Source: Verrucomicrobiota bacterium
Lineage (GTDB): Bacteria > Verrucomicrobiota > Verrucomicrobiia > Limisphaerales > JADLHS01
Length of the DNA: 64,000 bases
Reading direction: 5' to 3'
NCBI GenBank assembly: GCA_029573725.1
Contig: JAKQDQ010000090.1
Span: 88,028 to 152,027 of the forward strand
The position numbers and the translations under genes were made by a program. The notes below the pieces were generated by a model. That model was not told where the DNA came from. It worked only from the letters and a program-made list of their open reading frames with translations, and did not search any database. Positions 32,740 through 42,050 of the stretch are shown piece by piece (position 1 is the stretch's first letter; the number at the start of each line of letters is the position of its first letter).

Positions 32740-35700
32740 TCAGCGGCGCGGCAATTCGTTGAAGTGAACGAACACACCTTTTTTGTTGGCGACCACCACA
32801 TCCGGACGCCCATCCGCGTTCAGGTCGGCGACGGTGACCTGCGTGCCAACGCCGGAATCATCGTCAATCAGGTGCGGGATGAATTGAGCCGGGCCGTTGG
32901 CGGCGCGGCGCAGTTCAAACCAGCACACAATCGCGGGCGCATCCGGCTCCTTGTCTCCCGTTGGTCCGTGCGCCCAGAATCGTTTGCCGGTGACGAAATC
33001 CATCAGCCCATCGCCGTTCATGTCCGCCAACACCATCGAATGAGGTTGACTGAACCGGAATTGATTTGATGTCACGTCGGGCTGAGGCGAAAGAATTTCA
33101 TGCCGTTGCCAGGTGATGTTTCCGCCGGCGTCACGCTGTTGCTGCCACCAAAGCAAACCGTACAGGTGACAGTGCCAGGAACAAATCACATCGTTCAACC
33201 CATCCCCATCCACGTCAGTGACCAGCATGTGCGACGCCGCCTCGGCAAACTGGTGCGGATGAAAACGCCAGGGCGTCGCCGCGGCGGCGTCCGCCGGCTG
33301 CTCCCACCAGCCCGCAGCTTCGAGCAGATCCATGCGCCCATCGCCATTCAAGTCGCCCGCCCCAATCCCGTGAGTGAACCGCTGGTAGCGCTCGTGCTTC
33401 GGGGAAACAGCGTGAAATGTCCACGGCGCCTCCGGCTTCCCGAGCGGGTATGCCGCGTAACCGATGTAACCGTCGTTGTTGAAAATCAAATCCGGCCGCC
33501 CGTCGCCGTTCATGTCAACCAGGCTCGGGGACTCGTTGCCCACCATCGGATAATAAAGCCGTTGCGGCCAGAATCCCGCCGTCGGGCCCGGATTCTCGTA
33601 CCAATGCCCCGCCTTGCCGGGATAGGGAACGCAGAGGATGTCCGCCCGCCCATCACCATTGAAATCGCCGGTATAAGTCAAAAAATTGTCGGAGTAATCG
33701 TGGGGATCAAACACCTTCGCCGGCCGGTACTCATGGCGTTCGGTGAAATCCGGTCCCGCATACCAAAACGGTCCAGCCACAATATCCAACTGGCCATCCT
33801 GATTGAAATCGGCGCACGCCGCACCTTCCGCGTAAAACTGGTCGGATAATTGCAACCGCCGAAACGGGTCCCGCACCGGCAGCGCCGCCGGCCGCACCAC
33901 CGGGACGACTGCCGCCACCGCCGCCCCGCCCTGGGCCTGGACACTGAGCCCGGGAATCGGCTGGCCGTCCGTCCCCACAATCCGTGCGGACGCCATCCAT
34001 CCGCCTGCGCCTTGCGTAATTTTCAGCAACAGTTCGTTCACCCCTGTTTTGAGTGTAACCGGCACCACGTCCTGATCCACCACCCAGCCGCGATCCACGT
34101 TCTGGCTGTGAACCACCGTGCCATTAAGCCACGCCTTCACGCCATCATCGCTGCCCAGCAACAACACGGCCGCGTGATCGGCGGGAGACTGAAGCTCAGC
34201 CTTGAGATACGCCACGCAATCCGTTTGCTGTGGAAACACCAGCGCCAGATTGGCTTGATCGGCGCGCGGCAGGGCCTTCCAGTCCGCGGCCGCTTCCGGC
34301 GTTTCCGGCCCGAATGCAATGTCAAAAATTGCCGTGGCGCCGCTGACCCCGGCGACGCGGAACGGACCACACACCAGCCAGTCTTGAATGAAAGGCGCGT
34401 TGCCAGCGGGGGGCGCGCGCAGCGCCCAGGCGCGTTTGAGCACCGCCGCGGCGGGATGGTGCAACAACAATTGATCCGCCGCCGCCGCCGCCAGTTGCGG
34501 CCGGGTGACCGCGAGTTTCTCCGCGATGGCGATCGCCGCCAGACCGGCTTCATTGGCCAGGTCCGGATGCGACACAACCTGCAGCACAATTTTCAAGGCG
34601 GCCGGAGAAGGAATTTCTCCCAGTTGGGCAAGCACCTGCCGCTGCTCCTCCGGACGCTGGGCAAGCGCCAGCGCCTGGCACAACAAGTCAAAGCGCCGGT
34701 CCGGATCCCGTTCTTGTTCGGTCACGGCAATCCCGCCGCTTAACGCCACCAGCCGTTGCGTCGGGTCCACCCCCGTTTTCGCCAGATCAAATAATATCGG
34801 GGCGGCCGTCGCCTGCGGCCATTGGGATAACGCGCGGATGCCGGCGCGGGCCAGCACCGCGTCCGGAGAACGGCCGGCTGCCTCCACCGCCGCCAATGCC
34901 TCCGGCGTCGCCAATTCGACCAGCAACGGCAACAAGCCGGCACGCTGCGCAACGGACAGTTCTTCCAGACGGCCCGCCACCTGACGCGTAACCGACTCGC
35001 GATCCGGAGCGGTCTGACAGATTGCCAACAGCGCTGGCATCACCAAACGGTGCTCCGCGGCGGATTTGGCGCGAACGGCCAGCTCGAGCAGCGGGGCAAA
35101 AGTCTCCGGAACGGCCAGTTGCCGCAAAGCCTCCAGTGCCGCGCCGCGCACGGCGGGCTCCCCGTCTCCTCCGGCGTGGCGCAACAACAGCCGGGAGGCT
35201 GCCCGGTCGCCGCGTTCGCCCAACGCGCGCAGCAGCGCCGCTTTGACCGGTGGCGACCCCTCCTCGATCTGCCGCTGGATCGCCGCCTCCACTCCCGCCC
35301 CATGCAGCTGCGCCAGCGCCCCGCGCGCGGCGAGCTGCTCGGCGGGCTGCGGGGACTCTGTGGCCCGGGCCAATTCCGGCAACAATGAAATGTCACTGGT
35401 TTGCGCCAGCGCCTCCCAGGCCGCCAGACGCACATTGAGCTCCCGACTGTGCGCCGCAGCATGGATCAGCGCGGACGCCTCTGTGCCCGACTGCACCCCC
35501 GCCTCCACCAAGGCCGCCTGCGCTGCGGCCGGCAGCCGGTCCCATTGCCGCCAGACCGCATCAATCACCGCCGGGTCCGGCATCTCGCGCAAAAGTTGCA
35601 AGGCGACCGCATGGGTCAAGCCGTTCTTGTCCAACAAGGATTCGCTGACCAGCTCCACGCGCCGGCCGGGTTGGCTCAGGACCAGTCCGCGCCAGGCCGC

Positions 35701-36342
35701 AATCCGCACCTGGGGTGGATTTTCGTCACTGGACAAATCATGATAAATCCCCGCCGCGCGGCCCGGATCCCTCCCGGCCAAAAATTTCTCCGCACATTGC
35801 AGCAGCGCTTCATCCATCTGCAACCGGGCCGGTCCCGACGCGGCAGCGCGCGCCGCAGTCAAGGCTGCGGCTGCTTCGTTCCCACCCAGTTCCCCGAGGG
35901 CGGCGGCAGCGGCAGCGGCAATGGCGTGGTCCTGATCCGGCAATCGGAGCCGGAGCGCGGCCACGACTTGCGGATCGCCCCGTAGGCCCAGCGATTGCAT
36001 CACGCCAACTTCGAGCGCCCCGGTCGTCTGCTCCAGGGCGGCGCACAGCGCCGCCGTGGCTTCAGCGCCGGGAATCGCTTCCAACGCGTAGCGCGCAGCG
36101 TGAGCAACGTCTTTGTGGGTCAGAAGCGCCGCCAGTGCGGACACGGACCGGGCCGTGCCCACGGTTCGCAACTGCACACAGGCATTGCACTTTTCAGGCA
36201 CGCCAGTCGTTGGCGAACTCAAAATGCCGATCAGCGTGCCCTCGTCCGCAGCCGGAAGCTGGACCGCGACAGAACATAACCAACCGATCAAACAACAACG
36301 CGAAAGCAGGAAGATCATCGGAACAGGAAGTTTGACGGGCAT
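32740..36342 (-). CDS. Large exported HEAT-repeat + FG-GAP/VCBS propeller protein
   Basis: 1200 residues with a signal peptide (FLLSRCCLIGWLCSVAVQLPA). Residues ~50-640 are HEAT-like helical repeats rich in Ala/Leu (for example ALRQLAVPETFAPLLELAVRAK). A beta-sandwich follows (~650-810, LLGSDDGVKAWLNGTVVHS). From ~830 come FG-GAP/VCBS blades with calcium loops DxNxDGxxD (DFNQDGQLD, DFNGDGRAD, DMNGDGRPD, DLNGDGRMD, DVDGDGLND, DMNGDGLMD, DLNADGRPD). It is only 10 nt downstream of the Gfo/Idh gene, so the two are co-transcribed. Its function is unknown; extracellular ligand binding is likely. Confidence 0.85.
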   Translation of the reverse strand: MPVKLPVPMIFLLSRCCLIGWLCSVAVQLPAADEGTLIGILSSPTTGVPEKCNACVQLRTVGTARSVSALAALLTHKDVAHAARYALEAIPGAEATAALCAALEQTTGALEVGVMQSLGLRGDPQVVAALRLRLPDQDHAIAAAAAAALGELGGNEAAAALTAARAAASGPARLQMDEALLQCAEKFLAGRDPGRAAGIYHDLSSDENPPQVRIAAWRGLVLSQPGRRVELVSESLLDKNGLTHAVALQLLREMPDPAVIDAVWRQWDRLPAAAQAALVEAGVQSGTEASALIHAAAHSRELNVRLAAWEALAQTSDISLLPELARATESPQPAEQLAARGALAQLHGAGVEAAIQRQIEEGSPPVKAALLRALGERGDRAASRLLLRHAGGDGEPAVRGAALEALRQLAVPETFAPLLELAVRAKSAAEHRLVMPALLAICQTAPDRESVTRQVAGRLEELSVAQRAGLLPLLVELATPEALAAVEAAGRSPDAVLARAGIRALSQWPQATAAPILFDLAKTGVDPTQRLVALSGGIAVTEQERDPDRRFDLLCQALALAQRPEEQRQVLAQLGEIPSPAALKIVLQVVSHPDLANEAGLAAIAIAEKLAVTRPQLAAAAADQLLLHHPAAAVLKRAWALRAPPAGNAPFIQDWLVCGPFRVAGVSGATAIFDIAFGPETPEAAADWKALPRADQANLALVFPQQTDCVAYLKAELQSPADHAAVLLLGSDDGVKAWLNGTVVHSQNVDRGWVVDQDVVPVTLKTGVNELLLKITQGAGGWMASARIVGTDGQPIPGLSVQAQGGAAVAAVVPVVRPAALPVRDPFRRLQLSDQFYAEGAACADFNQDGQLDIVAGPFWYAGPDFTERHEYRPAKVFDPHDYSDNFLTYTGDFNGDGRADILCVPYPGKAGHWYENPGPTAGFWPQRLYYPMVGNESPSLVDMNGDGRPDLIFNNDGYIGYAAYPLGKPEAPWTFHAVSPKHERYQRFTHGIGAGDLNGDGRMDLLEAAGWWEQPADAAAATPWRFHPHQFAEAASHMLVTDVDGDGLNDVICSWHCHLYGLLWWQQQRDAGGNITWQRHEILSPQPDVTSNQFRFSQPHSMVLADMNGDGLMDFVTGKRFWAHGPTGDKEPDAPAIVCWFELRRAANGPAQFIPHLIDDDSGVGTQVTVADLNADGRPDVVVANKKGVFVHFNELPRR

Positions 36343-36352
36343 AACGCGAGGA

Positions 36353-37741
36353 TTAAAACCGCCACGGCGGACGCGGGGAATAGGCCAGCAAACGATTGGC
36401 GACCGCGTCGCCGGAAAACTCCCCGCGGCGGGGATCCCACTTCACCGTCCGTTGCAGGGCCAGGGCCATACCGCCGGTAAGAATTGCCGTCATGCTTTGT
36501 GCCGCCACTGTGGGATTGCAAACTGGCGCGCGCCGGGAACGAACGCACTCGAGGAAATTATCGGAATGACCTTGATTTTGCTCCACCCGCGCCTCCGCCG
36601 GCCGCAACGGCTCTTTGAGAATCCGCTCCGGATACGCCACCAAACGAACCCGGTCCACCGCCAGCCGTCCTTCGGTCCCCACGAAGCAGGCGCCGCCGAC
36701 ACTCCCCACGGGCTCACCGGGATACTCCGTGGAATGAACCACCACGCCGTTGGCGTAGTGGTAGCGCACTTGCCCCTCTTCCGGCCGGCCGGCGGCCCCG
36801 GCCGGAGGGGCCGCCACCACCGGGGATGCCGCACCGCCCGGCACAAATTCCACGGTTACCGGCGCCAGCGGGTCCGGATTCACCACCCACTGCACCAGGT
36901 CATAATGGTGTGGACTCCAGTTCAGATCTCCAACATACCAGCCCGGCAGGGCGTGTCCGGCCTCGCCGCCAAAAGGGCGCCAGGGCAATGGGCCAAGCCA
37001 GCGATCCCAATCAAAACCGGCAGGCACCGGCACGCGCTGCGCGGTCGTCCATTGGGTGGGAAAAAACGCGCCCGGCTGGCGATACGCATAAACTTCCCGG
37101 AGCCGCCCAATCCGGCCGTTGCGCACGAGTTCGCAGGCGAGGCGGAACCGGCCTTCGTATTCCGAGCGTTGCTGGGTGCCGGCCTGGTAGATGACGCCGA
37201 ACCGCCGGCAATTCGCGACCAGCCGTTGCGCCAGATCAATCGTGATGGCGACGGGTTTCTCGCAATAGACGTCCTTCCCGGCCTGCGCCGCCAGCAGGGC
37301 CATGGGCGCCGCCCAGTGATATGGCAGTGCCAGCAATACCGCGTCAATGTCGGGCCGCGCCAGCACCTCGAGAAAATCCGCGTAGGCGCGTACTCCGTCA
37401 TAATCGGGCCGATTGAATTTTCCGGCGTAAAATGCGTTGCAGCGGTGCTGCGCTGCCTCGCGGCGTTCCGCCCGCACGTCGCACACCGCCAGCACTTGCA
37501 CGTCCCCGCGGGAAACGTACCCGCCGGCAACGTACGTCCATGCGCCGCCGAGCAGATGCCCCGTCCCCTGCCCGCCCAACCCAATGAAGCCCATGCCGAT
37601 TCGTTCACTCGGCGCCCGCGCGCCGCCGCGCCCCCGGGCCGTGGCGGGAATGATCGCCGGCACACTCGCCGCCGCCAGGGCCAGGGCGCCGCGCCGTAAA
37701 AATTTTCGCCGGCAAAAGGCCCTGGCGGGTTGGTCGTTCAT
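36353..37741 (-). CDS. Tat-exported Gfo/Idh/MocA-family oxidoreductase
   Basis: 462 residues. The N-terminus has the twin-arginine signal RRKFLRRGALALAAASVPA. The Rossmann loop is GFIGLGGQGTGHLL, followed by DVRAERREAA, EKPVAITIDLAQRLV with the conserved EKP, and the alpha/beta C-terminal domain (HHYDLVQWVV, LECVRSRRAPVCNP). Such PVC proteins oxidise or epimerise sugars with a bound NAD(P) in the periplasm; the substrate is unknown. It lies 65 nt after the peroxiredoxin gene and 10 nt before the HEAT/FG-GAP gene. Confidence 0.9.
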   Translation of the reverse strand: MNDQPARAFCRRKFLRRGALALAAASVPAIIPATARGRGGARAPSERIGMGFIGLGGQGTGHLLGGAWTYVAGGYVSRGDVQVLAVCDVRAERREAAQHRCNAFYAGKFNRPDYDGVRAYADFLEVLARPDIDAVLLALPYHWAAPMALLAAQAGKDVYCEKPVAITIDLAQRLVANCRRFGVIYQAGTQQRSEYEGRFRLACELVRNGRIGRLREVYAYRQPGAFFPTQWTTAQRVPVPAGFDWDRWLGPLPWRPFGGEAGHALPGWYVGDLNWSPHHYDLVQWVVNPDPLAPVTVEFVPGGAASPVVAAPPAGAAGRPEEGQVRYHYANGVVVHSTEYPGEPVGSVGGACFVGTEGRLAVDRVRLVAYPERILKEPLRPAEARVEQNQGHSDNFLECVRSRRAPVCNPTVAAQSMTAILTGGMALALQRTVKWDPRRGEFSGDAVANRLLAYSPRPPWRF

Positions 37742-37806
37742 GATCCTCCAGATTCTCGTCGTGGCGGGGGTGGGCAGTCAACCGGCCCGGGCCCGGAAGC
37801 CTGCAT

Positions 37807-38355
37807 TCATTTCAACTTCGCCGTGGCCGCCCGCATTTCGCGCAGATGCACCTCCGCCGCAGACGAGTCGGTGATGTGCAGAATTTTGCCGTCCCGGCCA
37901 ATGAGGAAACTCACCCGACGCGCCATCGCTCGCCCGGGCATTCGCACGCCGTAGGCATCGGCAATTTTTCCATCCGTATCCGCCAGCAGCCGAAAGTTCA
38001 AACCATGCTTCGCAATAAACTGGCGATGGCTGGCGGCGTCGTCAAAACTCACCCCCACCACTTCCACGCCCTGTGCCTTTAGTTCGCTCATGCGGTCCCG
38101 CAAACCGCATGCCTCCTGCGTGCAACCGGGCGTGTCGTCTTTGGGATAAAAGTAAAGCAGGACCGCTCCACGGCCCGTTGCCGCGGCCAGTTTCCATTCC
38201 CGGCCATCCTGATCCAACCCCACGATTGGCGGCGCCAGCTCCCCAACCTTTAGTTTTACCCCGTCGCCCTGCGCGAGGCCGAAGCCCGAGGCGACCAAAC
38301 TGACCAACCCCACCAGTCCCAGTTTTCGGAGCCACGGCGACCATTGCGTTTGCAT
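37807..38355 (-). CDS. bcp: Exported Bcp-type peroxiredoxin
   Basis: 182 residues with a signal peptide (LGLVGLVSLVASGFGLAQG). The Prx core has YFYPKDDTPGCTQEACGLRD (in part): the peroxidatic Cys in PGCT and a resolving Cys five residues later mark the BCP/PrxQ type. It reduces hydroperoxides using thioredoxin-like donors. Bcp is usually cytoplasmic; here the leader predicts export. It lies upstream of the Gfo/Idh gene on the same strand and may be in its operon. Confidence 0.9.
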   Translation of the reverse strand: MQTQWSPWLRKLGLVGLVSLVASGFGLAQGDGVKLKVGELAPPIVGLDQDGREWKLAAATGRGAVLLYFYPKDDTPGCTQEACGLRDRMSELKAQGVEVVGVSFDDAASHRQFIAKHGLNFRLLADTDGKIADAYGVRMPGRAMARRVSFLIGRDGKILHITDSSAAEVHLREMRAATAKLK

Positions 38356-38582
38356 GCGTCAAAATTAAACGCGCAATCCAAACTGGCAACCGCCAAATTT
38401 GGGCGGACCGCCAATGCGGACTTCGGCTGCACCGGAGCGACCGGAACGAAACAGACGACGGTCCGCCTGTGTGATCCTGCTGCCGGCCCGGCAGACAACT
38501 GCGGGCCGAAATGACGGCTGGACGACGGGCCACAACCGGCTGGATGGCGGGGTGATGACCTGGTGGAGGTGCTGGCCCGGTT

Positions 38583-41500
38583 TCAGCCGATATCGGAGTG
38601 GTAAGCCTGCAGCGATTTCACCGCGGCCTTCCCGGCGCGATACTCAGCAATGCCCAGGACCGCCGCGTGGGCGGCGGCCGTCGTGGTCAGATAGGGCACC
38701 TTGTATTTGATCGCGGCTTTCCGGATATAGGCGTCGTCCTGCGCGCTCATTTTCCCCGAGGGCGTATTGATGATCAGATCAATCTCGCGGCTCTTGATCT
38801 CGTCGGCGACGTTGGGGCGCTGATGTTCGTGGATCTTGTAGCTGAGTTCCACCTTCACCCCGTGGGCGCCCAGGAATTTGTGCGTGCCGCCCGTGGCCTT
38901 GATGCGGAAGCCCAGTTTTTGAAATTCGCGCGCGGTCGGGAGCACGTCCGGCTTGTCCGCATCTGTCACGGAGATGAACACCGTGCCCTTCTGCGGCAAC
39001 GCGGAGAGCGCGGCCTCCTGCGATTTGAAATACGCCAGCCCGAAGCTCGGGGCCATGCCGAGGACTTCGCCGGTGGAACGCATCTCCGGCCCCAACACGG
39101 GGTCCACCTCCGGAAACATGTTGAAGGGCAGCACGACTTCCTTCACGCCGATGTGCGGCAGCTTCCGGCGCTGCAGCTTCAAGTCCTTGAGCTTGGCGCC
39201 CAGCATCAGTTGCGTGGCCAGGCGCGCCATCGGCACATTGCAGACCTTGCTGACCAGCGGCACGGTGCGCGAGGCGCGCGGGTTGGCCTCGATCACATAG
39301 ACCTGGTCCTGGCAGATGGCGTATTGGATGTTCATGACCCCGCAGACCTTCAATTCGCGGCTGATGCGCCGGGTGTATTCCTCGATGGTCTTGATGTGTT
39401 TTTCCGACAGCGTCACGGGCGGAATCGCGCAGGCCGAATCGCCGGAATGGATGCCGGCCTGCTCAATGTGCTCCATCACGGCCGGCACAAAGGCATCCGT
39501 GCCGTCGGCCAGCGCGTCGGCCTCGGCCTCAATGGCATTGACGAGAAAACGGTCAATGAGAATGGGGCGCTCCGGCGCAAGGTCCACGGCCTTGTTTACG
39601 TACTCCTGCAGCATTGCCTCGTCATGCACCACCTCCATGCCGCGGCCCCCCAGCACGAACGACGGCCGCACCATCACCGGATAGCCGATCTTCGCCGCAA
39701 TCTCCTTTGCGTCGGCAAAACTGCTGGCCATGCCGGCTTCCGGCATGGGAATCTGCATCCGCTCCATCATCCGCCGGAAACGATCGCGGTCCTCCGCCAG
39801 ATCAATTACGTCAGGGGTGGTGCCCAGCACCTTCACGCCCGCCGCCTCGAGTTCCTTCGCAATGTTGAGCGGCGTTTGCCCTCCGAACTGCACCACCACG
39901 CCTTCGGGCTTTTCCTTCTCGTAAATCGCAAGCACATCCTCGACGGTCAGGGGCTCGAAATAAAGTTTGTCAGACGTGTCGTAATCGGTGGAAACCGTTT
40001 CCGGATTGCAGTTGACCATGATGGTTTCGTAACCGGCTTCGCGCAGCGCGAACGCGGCGTGGACGCAGCAGTAATCAAACTCGATGCCCTGCCCGATGCG
40101 GTTTGGGCCGCCGCCCAGCACCATGACCTTTTTCCGCGCGCTGACCGGCGATTGATCCGGGCGATTGTAAGTCGAGTAGTAATAGCAGGTGCCCGGCGCC
40201 GCCCCACTCACCGGCAGTGCGTCCCATGCCGCCACCACGCCGAGTTTCTTGCGGTGTTCGCGAATCCGCACCTCGGGCACCTCGAGAAGCTTGCTCAAGT
40301 ATTTGTCCGCAAAACCATCCCGCTTGGCCTGAACCAACAAATCATCCGGCAAAGTCCGGCCTTTGCATTGCAGCAGCTTTTCCTCCAGCTCGACCAGTTC
40401 CTTCATCTGTTCGATGAACCACGCCTTGATCGCGGTTTTCGCGTGCAGTTCCTCCACGGTCGCGCCCTTGCGCAGCGCCTCATACATGATCCACTGCCGT
40501 TCGCTGGACGGCTCGCTGAGCATGGCCATCAGTTCCGGCAGGGAACGTTGGTGGAAATCCCTGGCAAAACCCAGGCCGTACCGGCCGTTTTCGAGCGAAC
40601 GGATCGCCTTTTGGAACGCCTCCTTGTAGGTTTTGCCGATGCTCATCACTTCGCCAACCGCGCGCATCTGCGTGCCGAGTTTATCCACCGACCCCTTGAA
40701 TTTCTCGAAGGCCCAACGCGCAAACTTGACGACCACGTAATCGCCGGAAGGTGTGTACTTCTCCAGCGTGCCATCGCGCCAATACGGAATTTCATCCAGC
40801 GTCATGCCCGTCGCGAGTTTGGCGGACACGAGCGCGATGGGAAATCCGGTCGCCTTCGAGGCCAAGGCCGAAGAGCGGGAGGTGCGGGGATTGATTTCGA
40901 TGATGACGACGCGCCCGGTCCTGGGATCGTGGGCGAACTGGGTGTTCGTACCGCCAATGACGCCGATGGATTCAACAATCCGGTAGGCATAATCCTGCAG
41001 TTTGGCCTGCAGCTTCGGGTCAATGGTAAGCATCGGCGCGACGCAATACGAATCGCCGGTGTGCACGCCCATCGCATCCACGTTCTCGATGAAACAAACC
41101 GTGATCATCTGGTTTTTGGCATCGCGAACGACCTCCAGCTCCAGTTCCTCCCAACCGAGCACCGATTCCTCAACGAGCACCTGCCCCACCATGCTGGCGG
41201 CCAGCCCGCGGCTGACCACGGTGCGTAATTCCTCGACGTTATAGACCAATCCGCCGCCCGTACCGCCCATCGTGTAGGCGGGGCGGATCACCACGGGGTA
41301 GCCCAGTTCCGTCGCCACCTTTTCCGCTTCCTCGACCGTGAATGCCGGGGCGCTCTTGGGCAGATCAATGCCCAGGCGCTTCATGGTTTCCTTGAAGACA
41401 ATCCGGTCCTCGCCCTTTTCGATCGCATCCAAATCCACCCCGATGATCTGGACGCCGTACCTGGCGAGCACCCCGGCCTTGGCCAGCTGCGACGACAAAT

Positions 41501-41789
41501 TCAACCCGGTCTGTCCGCCGAGGTTCGGCAGCAACGCATCCGGCCGCTCCTTCTCAATGATCTCCGTGAGCGACGGCACGGTGAGCGGCTCGATGTACGT
41601 GATGTCGGCGGTGCCCGGATCGGTCATGATGGTGGCCGGATTGGAGTTCACCAGCACGATTTGGTAGCCGAGGGCGCGCAGCGCCTTGCAGGCCTGCGTG
41701 CCGGAGTAGTCGAATTCGCAGGCCTGGCCAATGATGATCGGCCCCGACCCGATGATGAGGACTTTCTTGATGTCGTTGCGTCGAGACAT
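38583..41789 (-). CDS. carB: Carbamoyl-phosphate synthase large subunit
   Basis: 1068 residues from MSRRNDIKKVLIIGSGP (41789). Two homologous ATP-grasp halves are seen: IIGSGPIIIGQACEFDYSGTQA (in part), VIRPAYTMGGTGGG and EINPRTSRSSALASKATGFP (in part) in the first half; VLGGGPNRIGQGIEFDYCCVH (in part), VRPSFVLGGRGMEVV and EANPRASRTVPLVSKV in the second. The C-terminal MGS-like allosteric domain holds AREFQKLGFRIKATGGT. It makes carbamoyl phosphate for pyrimidine and arginine synthesis with CarA, which is not adjacent. Confidence 0.97.
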   Translation of the reverse strand: MSRRNDIKKVLIIGSGPIIIGQACEFDYSGTQACKALRALGYQIVLVNSNPATIMTDPGTADITYIEPLTVPSLTEIIEKERPDALLPNLGGQTGLNLSSQLAKAGVLARYGVQIIGVDLDAIEKGEDRIVFKETMKRLGIDLPKSAPAFTVEEAEKVATELGYPVVIRPAYTMGGTGGGLVYNVEELRTVVSRGLAASMVGQVLVEESVLGWEELELEVVRDAKNQMITVCFIENVDAMGVHTGDSYCVAPMLTIDPKLQAKLQDYAYRIVESIGVIGGTNTQFAHDPRTGRVVIIEINPRTSRSSALASKATGFPIALVSAKLATGMTLDEIPYWRDGTLEKYTPSGDYVVVKFARWAFEKFKGSVDKLGTQMRAVGEVMSIGKTYKEAFQKAIRSLENGRYGLGFARDFHQRSLPELMAMLSEPSSERQWIMYEALRKGATVEELHAKTAIKAWFIEQMKELVELEEKLLQCKGRTLPDDLLVQAKRDGFADKYLSKLLEVPEVRIREHRKKLGVVAAWDALPVSGAAPGTCYYYSTYNRPDQSPVSARKKVMVLGGGPNRIGQGIEFDYCCVHAAFALREAGYETIMVNCNPETVSTDYDTSDKLYFEPLTVEDVLAIYEKEKPEGVVVQFGGQTPLNIAKELEAAGVKVLGTTPDVIDLAEDRDRFRRMMERMQIPMPEAGMASSFADAKEIAAKIGYPVMVRPSFVLGGRGMEVVHDEAMLQEYVNKAVDLAPERPILIDRFLVNAIEAEADALADGTDAFVPAVMEHIEQAGIHSGDSACAIPPVTLSEKHIKTIEEYTRRISRELKVCGVMNIQYAICQDQVYVIEANPRASRTVPLVSKVCNVPMARLATQLMLGAKLKDLKLQRRKLPHIGVKEVVLPFNMFPEVDPVLGPEMRSTGEVLGMAPSFGLAYFKSQEAALSALPQKGTVFISVTDADKPDVLPTAREFQKLGFRIKATGGTHKFLGAHGVKVELSYKIHEHQRPNVADEIKSREIDLIINTPSGKMSAQDDAYIRKAAIKYKVPYLTTTAAAHAAVLGIAEYRAGKAAVKSLQAYHSDIG

Positions 41790-42050
41790 GGCGGGCATTT
41801 TGAGCGAGCGACGCGCGTTTGTGAAATTCATTTTTCCAGGCGACGGCCAGTTTACGACTTGACTCTGCCCGATGCCGGGCCGGGACGCCCTTTCCCGGCG
41901 ACCTGCACAACAACCAGATCAAACCAGCCCCTGCGCCCGCCGGGCATCAAGCATCGCCGCAGGCGTCAACCGCCCTTCTCGCCCTGCGGAGCCCGTGCAA
42001 CTGCAATGCGGCTCCCGCCACAGCCCGGCGCGCCGGATTCCACATCCGCC

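Noticed and set aside
38598-41228. 876-aa plus-strand ORF
   Set aside because: Antisense to carB; rich in His/Arg/Gln with no recognisable domain, as expected for a shadow of a GC-rich gene.
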